Positions 35,188 through 45,201 of a stretch of 64,000 nt of DNA are shown in pieces. Position numbers and translations under genes: made by a program. The notes under the pieces are model-generated. The model had not been told where the DNA came from, made no database searches, and saw only the letters and a program-made list of their open reading frames with translations. The first letter of the stretch is position 1, and each line of letters starts with the position of its first letter. Source of the stretch: Winogradskyella sp. J14-2 (GTDB lineage: Bacteria; Bacteroidota; Bacteroidia; Flavobacteriales; Flavobacteriaceae); NCBI RefSeq assembly GCF_001971725.1, contig NZ_CP019388.1:2418001-2482000 (forward strand), in the 5' to 3' direction.

Positions 35188-38100
35188 ATGATAAACAAGC
35201 TTTTAAGATTATTTGTGGTGCTCACATTCACAAACATCGCTTTTGCACAATCAGACTTCGTGTCGGTTGAAAGTAATTCAGAAGGTCAAAGATTAATGGT
35301 AAATGGGAAACCATTTATTATTAATGGGATGAATTGGGATTACGTACCAATAGGTACTAATGTTGTCGATGCAGAATTCTATAAAAAATCAGACGATATT
35401 ATTAAAGCAGGCCTCGATGCAGAAATGGCACTTTTGCAAAACATGAACGTCAATGTTATAAGGCAATATACTGGTGTACCAGCAAAATGGATAAGATACA
35501 TTTACGAAAACTATGGCATTTACACAATGTTAAACGATTCATTTGGACGATATGGACTCACTATCGATGGTGTATGGACTCCAATTACAGACTATAAAGA
35601 CAAACGCACAAAGGAACTATTGCTATCAGAAATAACAAATATGGTAACCGAATATAAAAATACTCCAGGTATTTTAATGTATCTCATCGGTAACGAAAAC
35701 AACTATGGTCTCTTTTGGCAAGGTGCAGAAACTGAAGACTTTCCAGACGGTGAAGAAAAAATTAATGCGGTAGGACAACTCAGAGGAAGGCCAATGTACC
35801 AATTAATGAATGAGGCCGCAAAAGCCATGAAGGACATAGATCCAAATCACCCTGTTGCCATCTGCAATGGTGATCTTTTGTTTTTAGACATAATAGCCGA
35901 AGAATGCCCAGATGTAGATATATACGGTACTAACATGTATAGAGGCGAATCTTTTGGAGATGCTTTTGAGCGCGTAAAAAACGAATATGGAAAGCCCATA
36001 ATGTTCACAGAATTTGGTTCGGATGCTTTTAATGCTATTGAAAATCGTGAAGACCAAAAGATGCAAGCTTACTACATGAAATCAAATTGGAAAGAAATTT
36101 ATGAAAATGCGGCAGGTTTAGGTAAAGCAAATAATTCCTTAGGAGGTTTTACATTTCAGTTTTCTGACGGCTGGTGGAAAGCTGGTTTCGATGACCGAAA
36201 AGATGCAGACACGCATCAAACAGAATCCACATGGAATGCTGGTGGTTATAAGTGGGATGAAGCCTATCCTGGCGCCAATAACATGAATGAGGAGTGGTTT
36301 GGTATTTGTGCAAAAGGACCAACAAATGAAAGAGGCTTGTACACCCTTTATCCCAGAGCAGCATACTACGCTTTAAAAGATGCACATAGTTTAGATCCTT
36401 ATGCAGAAGGAGTAACTCTAGAGTTTATAGATAATTATTTTAATAATATAAATTTAATGGATGCTGTGCTAAGAGCAAGAGGTGATAAAGCTGCTCTTGG
36501 TGGAAATGAGTCAGAAAAAATAAGGCTAAGCCGTTTAACAGCACAGTTTACAACCTTTAACACTGGCGGAAGTTTAATAACCACTCCAGAAACGGCAGAT
36601 CAATCACAAAATACATTTCCAAACCAATTAGGTTTTGACCACATGCAATCTTATTTTGTTGGTATAGAAGGTAAACCTAATGCAAGTATGAGAGTAGAAG
36701 CCACATTCAATATTCTTGGTAATGTAGCTGATAACCCGATTAATGAGATTTTTTATGAAAATGTAAATAGACCTTATACCATACAAGACCCAAACACGGG
36801 AGAAAATGTTACCGTAACAGATAACAATAGGGTTAGACTGTATCAGGCAGAGTTTGAATGGAATCATAAAGATTTCGACTTAAGAGGGTTTTATCGTACG
36901 GGTCACTATCACTGGGCTTATGAAGGGGATTTCTTTAATCTTTATCCAGAAGCAAATTATGGTCCAAATTTAGATATTTACAATGGAGAGATCCTAGGCG
37001 TAGAAATAGATGCTAAAGGAGAATTAGAAGGTCTTAAGGCTGCATTTGGCCCTCAATTATGGTGGGGAGCAAACCCAACAGCTTTATTAAAATACCAACG
37101 CAGTTTCGGAAAATGGGACATAACTGGTATTTATCACAGAGATTTAAACACAGATTTAGAGTTTGATGAAAGTGGCCGTCGTGTACTCGATGCAAATCAA
37201 GTTCGAAGTGGTATTATACCACCATGGCCTACAGAAAGAGCAACACTAGTTGTGGAGCGCGAAGTTGGTAAGTTTAACATTACTGTTGGTGGTATCTGGG
37301 GAGGCAACCCACTAAACGGTAGTACATTTCAAGATATAAACGACAATAACCAAGTAGTTGAAGACCAAATTAAAAGTAGCGATAATTGGGGAGGTAAAGC
37401 TAAAATTATGTATCAAGGTGGACGCTTTAACTGGTACGGACAAGCCTCTTACATGGGTGTAGTGGCCAATGGTGGGGCAGATCAAACACAAACTTTTACA
37501 GGTTGGAGGTTAAGAGATAGTGGCAGTGGTAACATGGTTAATGCTTTAACAGGATTCACGTACTCAGTTGGTGATTTTCAAATAGCACCAAATTTTATGT
37601 ACCAAGAGCCATTAGTAGATCCTATTCCAAATAACTTTGGTGGTCCGGCTAGACTACGCAATTTCATAGACGATCCATTCGCCGTAAGAAATGGAAATAG
37701 AGAAATGTTTGGTTCTGAAATTTTACTCACGTACGACCCTACACCAGGTACATGGATGTATCAATGGGATAACGATAGAGCTGAAGACGCAAAGTTTGCC
37801 ATGAATTTAGGTTTTGTGTATCGTCGCTTACCGACCACAATGGATGCTCACATCGGGTTTCTTGCCGATCGTACTTTTTTTGCTTTTCCAAATTCAGCAC
37901 CTGCAGAGGATCTTTGGGAAATACACTCAAGAATGGTGTCTAAATTAAGTCCAGATCTCGGTATTATTGGTAACTTATATTACGGTAATGGACAGGGTAA
38001 CGGCGATTCAGACCGAACCATTACGCGTTTTGGCGCAGATATTAGAGCCATATACAAAAAAAACATGCTTCAAGCTCACGTAAAAGTTAATGATTGGGGA

Positions 38101-38385
38101 CCGTTTGACTACCACAGAGATTTTAACCTTACATTTCCTCTGCAATTAATGTTAGATTTATCGACATCATTGGGTAAACCAGATTGGTTTATATTACCTA
38201 GTACAACAATCGGAATAAGAGGAACATGGAGGTCTTTAAATGAATTTTCTCCAAGATACTCGCCGTTAGCAACTCCTCAAAATTCTACTAATCCCAATGC
38301 ACCTCCAATTCTAAGTCCAACAGGATTCCCAAATGGTTCAGAATGGGAAATACGAACGTATGTACACATCAATATAGGAAAATAA
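35188..38385 (+). CDS. clan GH-A glycosidase (GH2-type TIM barrel) fused to an outer membrane beta-barrel
   Basis: The product is 1065 residues from the ATG at 35188, where the signal peptide LLRLFVVLTFTNIAFAQ starts; the frame is open further upstream without a plausible start. Residues about 25-420 form a (beta/alpha)8 glycosidase: RLMVNGKPFIINGMNWDYVP, NVNVIRQYT, acid/base Glu 170 in LIGNENNYG and nucleophile Glu 275 in MFTEFGSDA, about 105 residues apart as in clan GH-A. From about residue 440 to the end there is a quite different region: repeated amphipathic strands joined by tight turns (REVGKFNITVGGIWGG, GGRFNWYGQASYMG, SVGDFQIAPNFMYQ) and a last strand EWEIRTYVHINIG. This is an outer-membrane porin-like barrel. 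It heads a beta-glucan operon that has no SusC/SusD. The precise substrate is unknown. Confidence 0.82.
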   Translation: MINKLLRLFVVLTFTNIAFAQSDFVSVESNSEGQRLMVNGKPFIINGMNWDYVPIGTNVVDAEFYKKSDDIIKAGLDAEMALLQNMNVNVIRQYTGVPAKWIRYIYENYGIYTMLNDSFGRYGLTIDGVWTPITDYKDKRTKELLLSEITNMVTEYKNTPGILMYLIGNENNYGLFWQGAETEDFPDGEEKINAVGQLRGRPMYQLMNEAAKAMKDIDPNHPVAICNGDLLFLDIIAEECPDVDIYGTNMYRGESFGDAFERVKNEYGKPIMFTEFGSDAFNAIENREDQKMQAYYMKSNWKEIYENAAGLGKANNSLGGFTFQFSDGWWKAGFDDRKDADTHQTESTWNAGGYKWDEAYPGANNMNEEWFGICAKGPTNERGLYTLYPRAAYYALKDAHSLDPYAEGVTLEFIDNYFNNINLMDAVLRARGDKAALGGNESEKIRLSRLTAQFTTFNTGGSLITTPETADQSQNTFPNQLGFDHMQSYFVGIEGKPNASMRVEATFNILGNVADNPINEIFYENVNRPYTIQDPNTGENVTVTDNNRVRLYQAEFEWNHKDFDLRGFYRTGHYHWAYEGDFFNLYPEANYGPNLDIYNGEILGVEIDAKGELEGLKAAFGPQLWWGANPTALLKYQRSFGKWDITGIYHRDLNTDLEFDESGRRVLDANQVRSGIIPPWPTERATLVVEREVGKFNITVGGIWGGNPLNGSTFQDINDNNQVVEDQIKSSDNWGGKAKIMYQGGRFNWYGQASYMGVVANGGADQTQTFTGWRLRDSGSGNMVNALTGFTYSVGDFQIAPNFMYQEPLVDPIPNNFGGPARLRNFIDDPFAVRNGNREMFGSEILLTYDPTPGTWMYQWDNDRAEDAKFAMNLGFVYRRLPTTMDAHIGFLADRTFFAFPNSAPAEDLWEIHSRMVSKLSPDLGIIGNLYYGNGQGNGDSDRTITRFGADIRAIYKKNMLQAHVKVNDWGPFDYHRDFNLTFPLQLMLDLSTSLGKPDWFILPSTTIGIRGTWRSLNEFSPRYSPLATPQNSTNPNAPPILSPTGFPNGSEWEIRTYVHINIGK

Positions 38386-38397
38386 AAAGCCAGAGAA

Positions 38398-39885
38398 ATG
38401 ACACAGATTAAACAAATACAAACTAAAGTATTTTGCTTATTAGGCCTAGTAGCTATTTCATTGTTAGGCTGTGAGCGAGATTTACCAGCCGATGCACCGT
38501 TAGCAACTTTTCCAAATACTGCTGATATTTTTACAGACACACCTGTGGGTCTAACAGACGAATTTTTTGAATCTTTTGACCCAGCTATAGGTGCTAATAC
38601 TTCTGGCTTTGGAACAGATGATGTCATAGCTTACGAAGGAACGAGTTCAATTCGTATTGATGTACCTTCACCAACTGATCCTGACGGAAATTTTATAGGT
38701 GGAATTTTTAGAGACCGAGGTGAAGGAAGAAATCTTACACAATACGATGCCCTAACATTCTGGGCTAAAGGAACGGTTAATGGTACGGTAGAAGTTGGTT
38801 TTGGAACTGACTTTGAACTAAACAGATTTGCAACAACACGAAGTATTGAAATGACCACAGGATGGAAAAAGTATGTTGTTCCTATACCAGAGGCTTCTAA
38901 GTTAGTTCAAGAAAGAGGAATGTTTTTGTTTGCAGCAGGTGGTTTTGATATACAGGGCGATGGCCCTAATGGAAATGAAGTAGCTTGGACTTTTTGGATA
39001 GATGAACTGCGCTTTGAAACTTTAGGTACCAATTTAGTAGTCAATACTGAAATATTTAACGGTCAAGACGTAGTAGTCCAGGCATTTACAGGCTCTAATA
39101 TAGCTGTTACAGGTTTAGCCCAAACTGTAAATCTTGGAACCGGTGAAAATGTAAGTATTAATGTTGCGCCAGCATATTTTAATTTTATCAACTCAAATCC
39201 ATCCGTTGCTACGATTGATGAGTTAGGAATGGTTTCAGTTGTAGGTAGCTCAGGAACAACAAATATTACTGCAATTTTAGGCAATACTCAAGCAAATGGC
39301 TCTTTAGAGGTTACATCAAACGGTCAATTTCCAAGTGCGCCTATACCAACCAGAGCTTCAGAAAACGTGATATCTCTTTTTAGCGATGCATATTTAAATG
39401 TACCTGTGAGGCACTACAATGGTTTTTTTGAACCTTTTCAAACCACCCAAGGTGGTGCTGGTGCAGATCCTAATAATGTAGATATTCAAGGAACACTACC
39501 AGATGGGTCTGTAGACAACATTATTAACTACACACAATTAAACTTTGTAAGTATTGGTACATACGAAACAGTGCAGTTGGTAGACGCGAGTTCGGCTACG
39601 CATTTGCACATAGATATTAACGTTAGAGAAACCATAGACCCTTCTGATTTTATAAGGCTAGAATTAGAAAGTGGGACATTCACAGGATCAACGGCCAATG
39701 GGAGTTTTCTTCTTAATGCAGCAGCATTGAGTAATGTAAATAGTGATGGTTGGGCAAGTATAGATGTTCCGTTGGCAAGTTTTTCTGGTTCAGTCGACTT
39801 TTCAAATCTAGGACAATTGTTCTTTATATCTGATGCTACAATATCAGATATCTGGGTAGATAATATCTACTATTATAATGAGTAA
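38398..39885 (+). CDS. surface lipoprotein with carbohydrate-binding modules and a Big_2-like domain
   Basis: The product is 495 residues. The lipobox LVAISLLGC puts the lipid Cys near residue 26, followed by ERDLPAD. Residues about 55-205 are a CBM-type beta-sandwich (EGTSSIRIDVPSPTDP, YDALTFWAKGTVNGTVEVGFG, WTFWIDELRFE). Residues about 215-300 resemble a bacterial Ig-like (Big_2) domain (NPSVATIDELGMVSVVG, TTNITAILGNT). The C-terminal 170 residues are a second sandwich (THLHIDINVRETIDPSDFIRLELES, ISDIWVDNIYYYN) similar to the middle module of the T9SS protein at 50751. No catalytic residues are seen. It follows the glycosidase-barrel gene by 12 bases and probably acts as a surface glycan-binding protein. 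Confidence 0.78.
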   Translation: MTQIKQIQTKVFCLLGLVAISLLGCERDLPADAPLATFPNTADIFTDTPVGLTDEFFESFDPAIGANTSGFGTDDVIAYEGTSSIRIDVPSPTDPDGNFIGGIFRDRGEGRNLTQYDALTFWAKGTVNGTVEVGFGTDFELNRFATTRSIEMTTGWKKYVVPIPEASKLVQERGMFLFAAGGFDIQGDGPNGNEVAWTFWIDELRFETLGTNLVVNTEIFNGQDVVVQAFTGSNIAVTGLAQTVNLGTGENVSINVAPAYFNFINSNPSVATIDELGMVSVVGSSGTTNITAILGNTQANGSLEVTSNGQFPSAPIPTRASENVISLFSDAYLNVPVRHYNGFFEPFQTTQGGAGADPNNVDIQGTLPDGSVDNIINYTQLNFVSIGTYETVQLVDASSATHLHIDINVRETIDPSDFIRLELESGTFTGSTANGSFLLNAAALSNVNSDGWASIDVPLASFSGSVDFSNLGQLFFISDATISDIWVDNIYYYNE

Positions 39886-39913
39886 TTACAATACCATTTA
39901 AATTGAAAATATT

Positions 39914-40765
39914 ATGGATTTAAAATTTTTAAACAAAACAAGTTTTTACGCAATAGGAGTATTGCTAACAACTAGTTTTTTAGGATGTGATTTGGATGAA
40001 ACACAAGAGGTTGCAACACTGAATAACTTAGTTTGGGAGGATAATTTTGACGTGGACGGCACACCAGATGCATCTAAATGGATATTCGAAATTGGTGATG
40101 GAACAGCACAAGGAATTCCTGGCTGGGGAAATAATGAGCTTCAATATTATACAGACAGACCAGAAAATGTAAGTGTTGAAAACGGAGTTTTACAAATAAC
40201 CGCAAGACAAGAGCCATTTGCTGGTTCTAGCTACACATCGGCTAGGTTAATAACCAAAGGACTATTTCAGCAAAAGTATGGTCGTTTTGAAGCAAGAATA
40301 AAATTACCTACAGGGCAAGGTTTATGGCCTGCTTTTTGGCTACTTGGCGACGATAGCAATGGTGATATTTGGCCTCAAATTGGCGAAATAGACATCATGG
40401 AATATCTAGGCGACCAACCAACTCAAGTATTCGGTACCATCCATGGACCACAATTCTCAGGAGCAGAATCTATTTCTAAAGATTATGTTTTAGAAAACGA
40501 CCGTTTCGATGCAGGTTTTCACATTTTTGGGATAGAATGGTCACCAAATAAAATCAATTTTTATGTAGATGATAAATTGTACCAAACCTTAACACCTAGA
40601 GATGTTGATGAAAAAACTAATGGAGAGGGAGAATGGGTCTTTAATGACCGTCCGTTTTACATGATTTTAAACGTTGCAGTAGGCGGAAATTTACCTGGTC
40701 CGCCAAACGCCGAGACAATGTTCCCTCAAAGTATGTATGTAGATTACGTTAGAGTTTATAACTAA
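39914..40765 (+). CDS. GH16 endo-beta-1,3-glucanase (laminarinase-type) lipoprotein
   Basis: The product is 283 residues. A lipoprotein signal (GVLLTTSFLGC, Cys near 25) is followed by the GH16 jelly roll: LVWEDNFDVDGTPDASKW, WGNNELQYYTDRPENV, and the catalytic GEIDIMEYLG with Glu 158 (nucleophile), Asp 160 and Glu 163 (acid/base), the ExDxxE form with the extra residue typical of laminarinases. Then come FGTIHGPQ, HIFGIEWSPNKINFYVD and PFYMILNVAVGGNLPG. It cuts internal beta-1,3 bonds of laminarin-type glucans, presumably at the cell surface. The length is that of a single catalytic domain with no extra binding module; the flanking lipoproteins may provide that function. Confidence 0.93.
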   Translation: MDLKFLNKTSFYAIGVLLTTSFLGCDLDETQEVATLNNLVWEDNFDVDGTPDASKWIFEIGDGTAQGIPGWGNNELQYYTDRPENVSVENGVLQITARQEPFAGSSYTSARLITKGLFQQKYGRFEARIKLPTGQGLWPAFWLLGDDSNGDIWPQIGEIDIMEYLGDQPTQVFGTIHGPQFSGAESISKDYVLENDRFDAGFHIFGIEWSPNKINFYVDDKLYQTLTPRDVDEKTNGEGEWVFNDRPFYMILNVAVGGNLPGPPNAETMFPQSMYVDYVRVYN

Positions 40766-40777
40766 AATCAAAAGAAA

Positions 40778-41623
40778 ATGAACACATTTAATTTAAGGAT
40801 TTCTAAATTACTCTTAGTGGTATTTGCATTTACGACCCTAGCCTGTGAAGATAACGAAAGTGGTGTAGAATTAATTGGCTTAGAAGCAAGATTTACAACC
40901 GAGCTTAATCTAAGAACCGTTAGTTTTAATAATATTTCTAATGATGCAACAAGCTATTTATGGGACTTTGGTGATGGCACAAGTTCTATACTTTTAAATC
41001 CGATAAAGACTTACCAAAATGGTACTTATACTGTATCTCTAACGGCATTTAATGATAATGGAGACGCGGACGTATTTGAAAAAACATTGATTATAGATGT
41101 TGCAATCTGTGACGATGAAATGGCTGAAAATATTGATCCTGCAAACGGTAATATAAATTGGACATTTTTATCAACAGATAGTACTGCCACCTTTGATGCA
41201 TTCGGAAACATAGGTGGCTCAATTGTAGCTAATCCATATTTTGAAAACGACACTAATACAAGTTGTAATGTGTACAAGTACGAGAAAATTAGTGGATGCG
41301 AAACTTGGTCTGGTGTAGGAGTTGAACTAAATACAGCATTAGACTTTTCGGTCTCAAATGCTGATAAAGTGTTTAAAATGAAGGTTTTTGCAGAAAATCA
41401 ACTCACTGAGGTAACCTTACGGTTAGAAAGGTTGCCATTTCCAAATACTGAGCCCTCGCACGATCGTGTCGCAACTATAACCCAATTAGGGCAATGGCAA
41501 GAGCTCACTTTTGATTTTTCTGATGTAAACACCGGAACATATAAAAGTATGATCATCTATTTTGAAAGAAACGCACCATGTGATGGTGACGTATATTATT
41601 TTGATGATATCCTTCAGCAGTAA
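40778..41623 (+). CDS. PKD-domain lipoprotein with C-terminal carbohydrate-binding-like module
   Basis: The product is 281 residues. The signal ends in FAFTTLAC (Cys near 23), followed by EDNESG. Residues about 33-110 are a PKD domain (ATSYLWDFGDGTSS, NGTYTVSLTAFNDNGD). Residues about 140-281 form a beta-sandwich (VFKMKVFAENQLTEVTLRLER, GQWQELTFDFSDVN, GDVYYFDDILQQ) that matches the N-terminal module of the T9SS protein at 50751. No catalytic motif is visible, so a glycan-binding role at the surface is likely. It ends the first part of the operon, since a strong hairpin follows. Confidence 0.8.
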   Translation: MNTFNLRISKLLLVVFAFTTLACEDNESGVELIGLEARFTTELNLRTVSFNNISNDATSYLWDFGDGTSSILLNPIKTYQNGTYTVSLTAFNDNGDADVFEKTLIIDVAICDDEMAENIDPANGNINWTFLSTDSTATFDAFGNIGGSIVANPYFENDTNTSCNVYKYEKISGCETWSGVGVELNTALDFSVSNADKVFKMKVFAENQLTEVTLRLERLPFPNTEPSHDRVATITQLGQWQELTFDFSDVNTGTYKSMIIYFERNAPCDGDVYYFDDILQQ

Positions 41624-41645
41624 TTTTATAATAACACCCAAAAAT

Positions 41646-41676
41646 TACGGCTTTAATTTTTTTGATTAAAGCCGTA
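41646..41676 (+). terminator. hairpin dividing the glucan locus
   Basis: TACGGCTTTAAT pairs perfectly with ATTAAAGCCGTA over the loop TTTTTTG. Only a weak T-run (ATTTTT after ten bases) follows, so this may attenuate transcription or protect an RNA end rather than stop transcription completely. Confidence 0.6.
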
Positions 41677-41724
41677 GTTATAAATCAATTTTTACTACCA
41701 CAGTAATTGTATAACCGTTTTTTA

Positions 41725-44700
41725 ATGGTAATGACTTCGAAACTAACAAACAGTATTTTAGAAAACAATAACATTTCACTTTCAAAAGTGATAATACATA
41801 ATAAGCCATATTTTAAAATTTCCAATAGCGACCAAATGCGTCCATTTTTTATGAGCATTGTAAGCGACTCTAACCACTGGATGTTTATATCAAGCAATGG
41901 AGGTTTAACTGCCGGAAGAAAGAATTCTGAATACGCATTATTCCCTTATTATTCAGATGATAAAATAACAGAGTCTTCTGAAATTACTGGGCCTAAAATA
42001 ATTCTTCAAGTCACTAAAAATGAAAATAGATTTATATGGGAACCTTTTTCTATAAGATTCCAAGATAAGTATACTATAAGAAGAAACTTATACAAAAGCA
42101 TTTATGGTAATGCCATAATTTTTGAAGAAGAAAATCTTGATTTAAATCTTACTTACAGGTACGAATGGTGTTCTAGTAACATCTATGGTTTTGTAAAAAA
42201 ATCAACTTTAACAAATAATGCTGAGCAATCTGTTAGTATAGCGTTTGTAGACGGAATTCAAAATGTAATGCCTTATGGTGTTAGTAGTGCTTTACAGAAT
42301 GCAAGCAGTAACTTAGTAGATGCATATAAGAGAACCGAGTTAGTAGAAGAGTCTGGAATTGGAATATTTGCATTAAGTGCTATTATAGTTGATAAAGCAG
42401 AGCCAAGTGAAGCGCTTAAGGCTAATGTTGCTTGGTCCTTGGGTATTGATAACCCTAAGTATTTACTGTCTTCTTTACAGTTAGATGAATTTAGAAAATT
42501 CGGTAAGGTTAGACAAGAAATCGATGTTAAGGCTGAAAAAGGTGCTTACTTTGTTAACACAGCAATACAGCTAAACCCAAAAGCATCTAACGATTGGGTT
42601 ATTGTTGCTAATGTTAATCAAGATGCGTCAGATATTGTTGCAATTTCAAATCAAATAAAAACTGATAGCCAGCTTTTAAATAAGGTTGAAGCGGATATTC
42701 AACTAGGTACAAAAAAATTAATAAAGCTTAATGCAGTATCAGATGGCTTACAATTAACATCGGATAATTTTAGAGATACCAGACATTTTTCTAATACACT
42801 TTTCAATATAATGCGTGGTGGTATTTTCGATGATGGTTACACTATCGAAAAATGGGATTTTAAAAACTATTTAAAGAATGCCAACAAAGATGTCAGTCGT
42901 AATTGTGAGCAATTGCTACAAGATTTGCCTGAAACATTTTCTTTACAAACATTAAGAAAATTTGCAAACTGGAATGACGATAAGGATTTTAAGAGGCTAG
43001 CCTTAGAATACTTACCACTAAAATTTAGTAGAAGACATGGTGATCCAAGTAGACCTTGGAATAAATTCTCTATAAATACACGAAGCGAAGTAGATGGTTC
43101 TAAAATCTTAGACTATGAAGGTAACTGGAGAGATATTTTTCAAAACTGGGAAGCCCTCGCTTTTTCTTATCCAGAGTTTATAGAGAATATGATTTTTAAG
43201 TTCTTAAATGCTACCACGTTTGATGGGTATAACCCTTATCGAGTAACTAAGGGTGGCTTTGATTGGGAAACCATTGAGCCAGATGACCCTTGGTCTTACA
43301 TAGGGTATTGGGGAGATCATCAAATCATATATTTATTGAAGTTTCTTGAGTTTATAGAAGACTATAATCCAGGGAAATTAGAGAGTTTCTTCTCTCAAGA
43401 TATTTTTGTCTATGCTAATGTACCTTATAGGATTAAAGCGCATCAAGATATTTTAAATAATCCAAAGGATACTATAGAGTTTGATGAAGATTCTGATAAG
43501 GAAATACGATTAAAAAGAGAAAGGATTGGTGCAGATGGAGCTTTGTTACAATACTCTAACGGAAAAGTTGTTAGAGCTAATTTTATAGAAAAGATTTTAG
43601 CAACAACTTTAGCTAAACTTTCCAACTTTATACCAGAAGGCGGTATATGGATGAATACACAAAGGCCAGAATGGAACGACGCCAACAATGCATTAGTTGG
43701 CAATGGTGTTTCTATGGTTACACTTTATTATCTCAGACGATTTTTAAAGTTTTTTGAAGGTGTTTTTCAAAATACTTCTATAGATGAAGTTGAAGTTTCT
43801 TCAGAGATTTCTGAATTTTTCAATGCTGTAAAATCTGCATTTAAGCAAAACGAATCCATTTTAAATAATGAGATTGACGATGCTACAAGGAAACAATTAT
43901 TAGACTTACTAGGTATAGCAGGTAGTAATTTCAGGGAACATATCTACAATAACGCTTTCTCTGGTGATAAACTAAAAGTAAGTCTAAATGATATTTTAGA
44001 TTTTACTCAGTCTGCGATTAAACACCTTGAACATTCAATAAGAGCTAACAAAAGAGAAGATAATCTTTACCATGCATACAACTTAATGACAGTTGAGGAT
44101 ACTACTTCTGTATCCATATCTTGTTTAGATGAAATGTTAGAAGGACAGGTTGCTGTATTAAGTTCTGGATATTTGAGTTCTCAAGAAAATCTAGACGTTT
44201 TAGATGGTCTTAAGCAGAGTAAGCTATTTAGAGAAGATCAGTATAGCTATATACTGTACCCTTACAAAAATCTAAAGGGTTTCATGGATAGAAATACGAT
44301 TCCTTCTAATTCAGTGCATAGTTCTAAACTGTTACAAACATTAGTGTCTGAAGGTAATACGCAAATTCTTAAAAAAGACAGAAATGGTGATTACCATTTT
44401 AACGGGAATTTCAAAAATGCAAATGATGTAGAACAGGCTTTAGAAAATCTTAGTGAGACTGCTCATTTAGAATTAGCTAAATCAGAAAAGCATAAAGTGC
44501 TTCAAATTTTTGAAGATGTTTTTAATCACAAGGCATTTACAGGTCGTTCAGGTACGTTTTATGGTTATGAAGGCCTAGGTTCTATTTATTGGCATATGGT
44601 TTCAAAATTGCAATTAGCAGTAATGGAAGTTTGTCAAAAAGCCATTGCAGAAAATGAATCACCAGAAGTGATAGGTCGACTACTAGAGCATTACTACGAA

Positions 44701-45189
44701 ATTAATGAAGGTATTGGAGTACATAAGTCACCAGAGTTATATGGTGCTTTCCCAACCGATCCTTATTCGCATACACCAGCAGGTAAAGGTGCCCAACAAC
44801 CAGGAATGACAGGACAAGTAAAAGAAGATATTCTCAGTCGATTTGGCGAACTAGGTGTTTTTATGAATGACGGATTACTCGTTTTTAATCCTTGTATGCT
44901 TAGAAAAGATGAATTTTTAAATGAAGCGCAAGTATTCAATTATATTAATGTAGATGGTGAAGCATCTGCATTAAAAGTTGATGCCAACCAGTTGGTATTT
45001 ACCTATTGCCAAGTGCCAGTGGTATATAGTATTTCAAATGAATACAAAACCACTATATCATTTAAGGATGGTTCACAGCAAATCTTCGACCAAGTGGAAC
45101 TGGATAAGGAAACGAGTGAGAAAGTGTTCAGTCGTTCAGGAGATGTAGTATCTATAACGGTTCATATAAAAGAAGATCATTTAAAATAA
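41725..45189 (+). CDS. GH94/GH149-like beta-1,3-glucan (oligosaccharide) phosphorylase
   Basis: The product is about 1154 residues from the ATG at 41725; an ATG at 41731 is equally possible, and the frame before it holds only a TTG. No signal peptide, so it is cytoplasmic. The first part has NHWMFISSNGGLTAGR and YRYEWCSSNIYGFVK, a beta-sandwich as in cellobiose phosphorylases. The (alpha/alpha)6 part includes DPWSYIGYWGDHQIIYLLKFLE and RPEWNDANNALVGNGVSM, where the Asp of the WND motif (near residue 650) is the expected general acid. GH94 enzymes have about 800 residues; 1100-1200 fits GH149 (beta-1,3-oligoglucan phosphorylase) or GH161. It would split beta-1,3-glucan oligosaccharides with phosphate to glucose-1-phosphate, saving ATP. 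The exact family needs a profile search. Confidence 0.85.
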   Translation: MVMTSKLTNSILENNNISLSKVIIHNKPYFKISNSDQMRPFFMSIVSDSNHWMFISSNGGLTAGRKNSEYALFPYYSDDKITESSEITGPKIILQVTKNENRFIWEPFSIRFQDKYTIRRNLYKSIYGNAIIFEEENLDLNLTYRYEWCSSNIYGFVKKSTLTNNAEQSVSIAFVDGIQNVMPYGVSSALQNASSNLVDAYKRTELVEESGIGIFALSAIIVDKAEPSEALKANVAWSLGIDNPKYLLSSLQLDEFRKFGKVRQEIDVKAEKGAYFVNTAIQLNPKASNDWVIVANVNQDASDIVAISNQIKTDSQLLNKVEADIQLGTKKLIKLNAVSDGLQLTSDNFRDTRHFSNTLFNIMRGGIFDDGYTIEKWDFKNYLKNANKDVSRNCEQLLQDLPETFSLQTLRKFANWNDDKDFKRLALEYLPLKFSRRHGDPSRPWNKFSINTRSEVDGSKILDYEGNWRDIFQNWEALAFSYPEFIENMIFKFLNATTFDGYNPYRVTKGGFDWETIEPDDPWSYIGYWGDHQIIYLLKFLEFIEDYNPGKLESFFSQDIFVYANVPYRIKAHQDILNNPKDTIEFDEDSDKEIRLKRERIGADGALLQYSNGKVVRANFIEKILATTLAKLSNFIPEGGIWMNTQRPEWNDANNALVGNGVSMVTLYYLRRFLKFFEGVFQNTSIDEVEVSSEISEFFNAVKSAFKQNESILNNEIDDATRKQLLDLLGIAGSNFREHIYNNAFSGDKLKVSLNDILDFTQSAIKHLEHSIRANKREDNLYHAYNLMTVEDTTSVSISCLDEMLEGQVAVLSSGYLSSQENLDVLDGLKQSKLFREDQYSYILYPYKNLKGFMDRNTIPSNSVHSSKLLQTLVSEGNTQILKKDRNGDYHFNGNFKNANDVEQALENLSETAHLELAKSEKHKVLQIFEDVFNHKAFTGRSGTFYGYEGLGSIYWHMVSKLQLAVMEVCQKAIAENESPEVIGRLLEHYYEINEGIGVHKSPELYGAFPTDPYSHTPAGKGAQQPGMTGQVKEDILSRFGELGVFMNDGLLVFNPCMLRKDEFLNEAQVFNYINVDGEASALKVDANQLVFTYCQVPVVYSISNEYKTTISFKDGSQQIFDQVELDKETSEKVFSRSGDVVSITVHIKEDHLK

Positions 45190-45201
45190 AAAGGAACAAT
45201 C

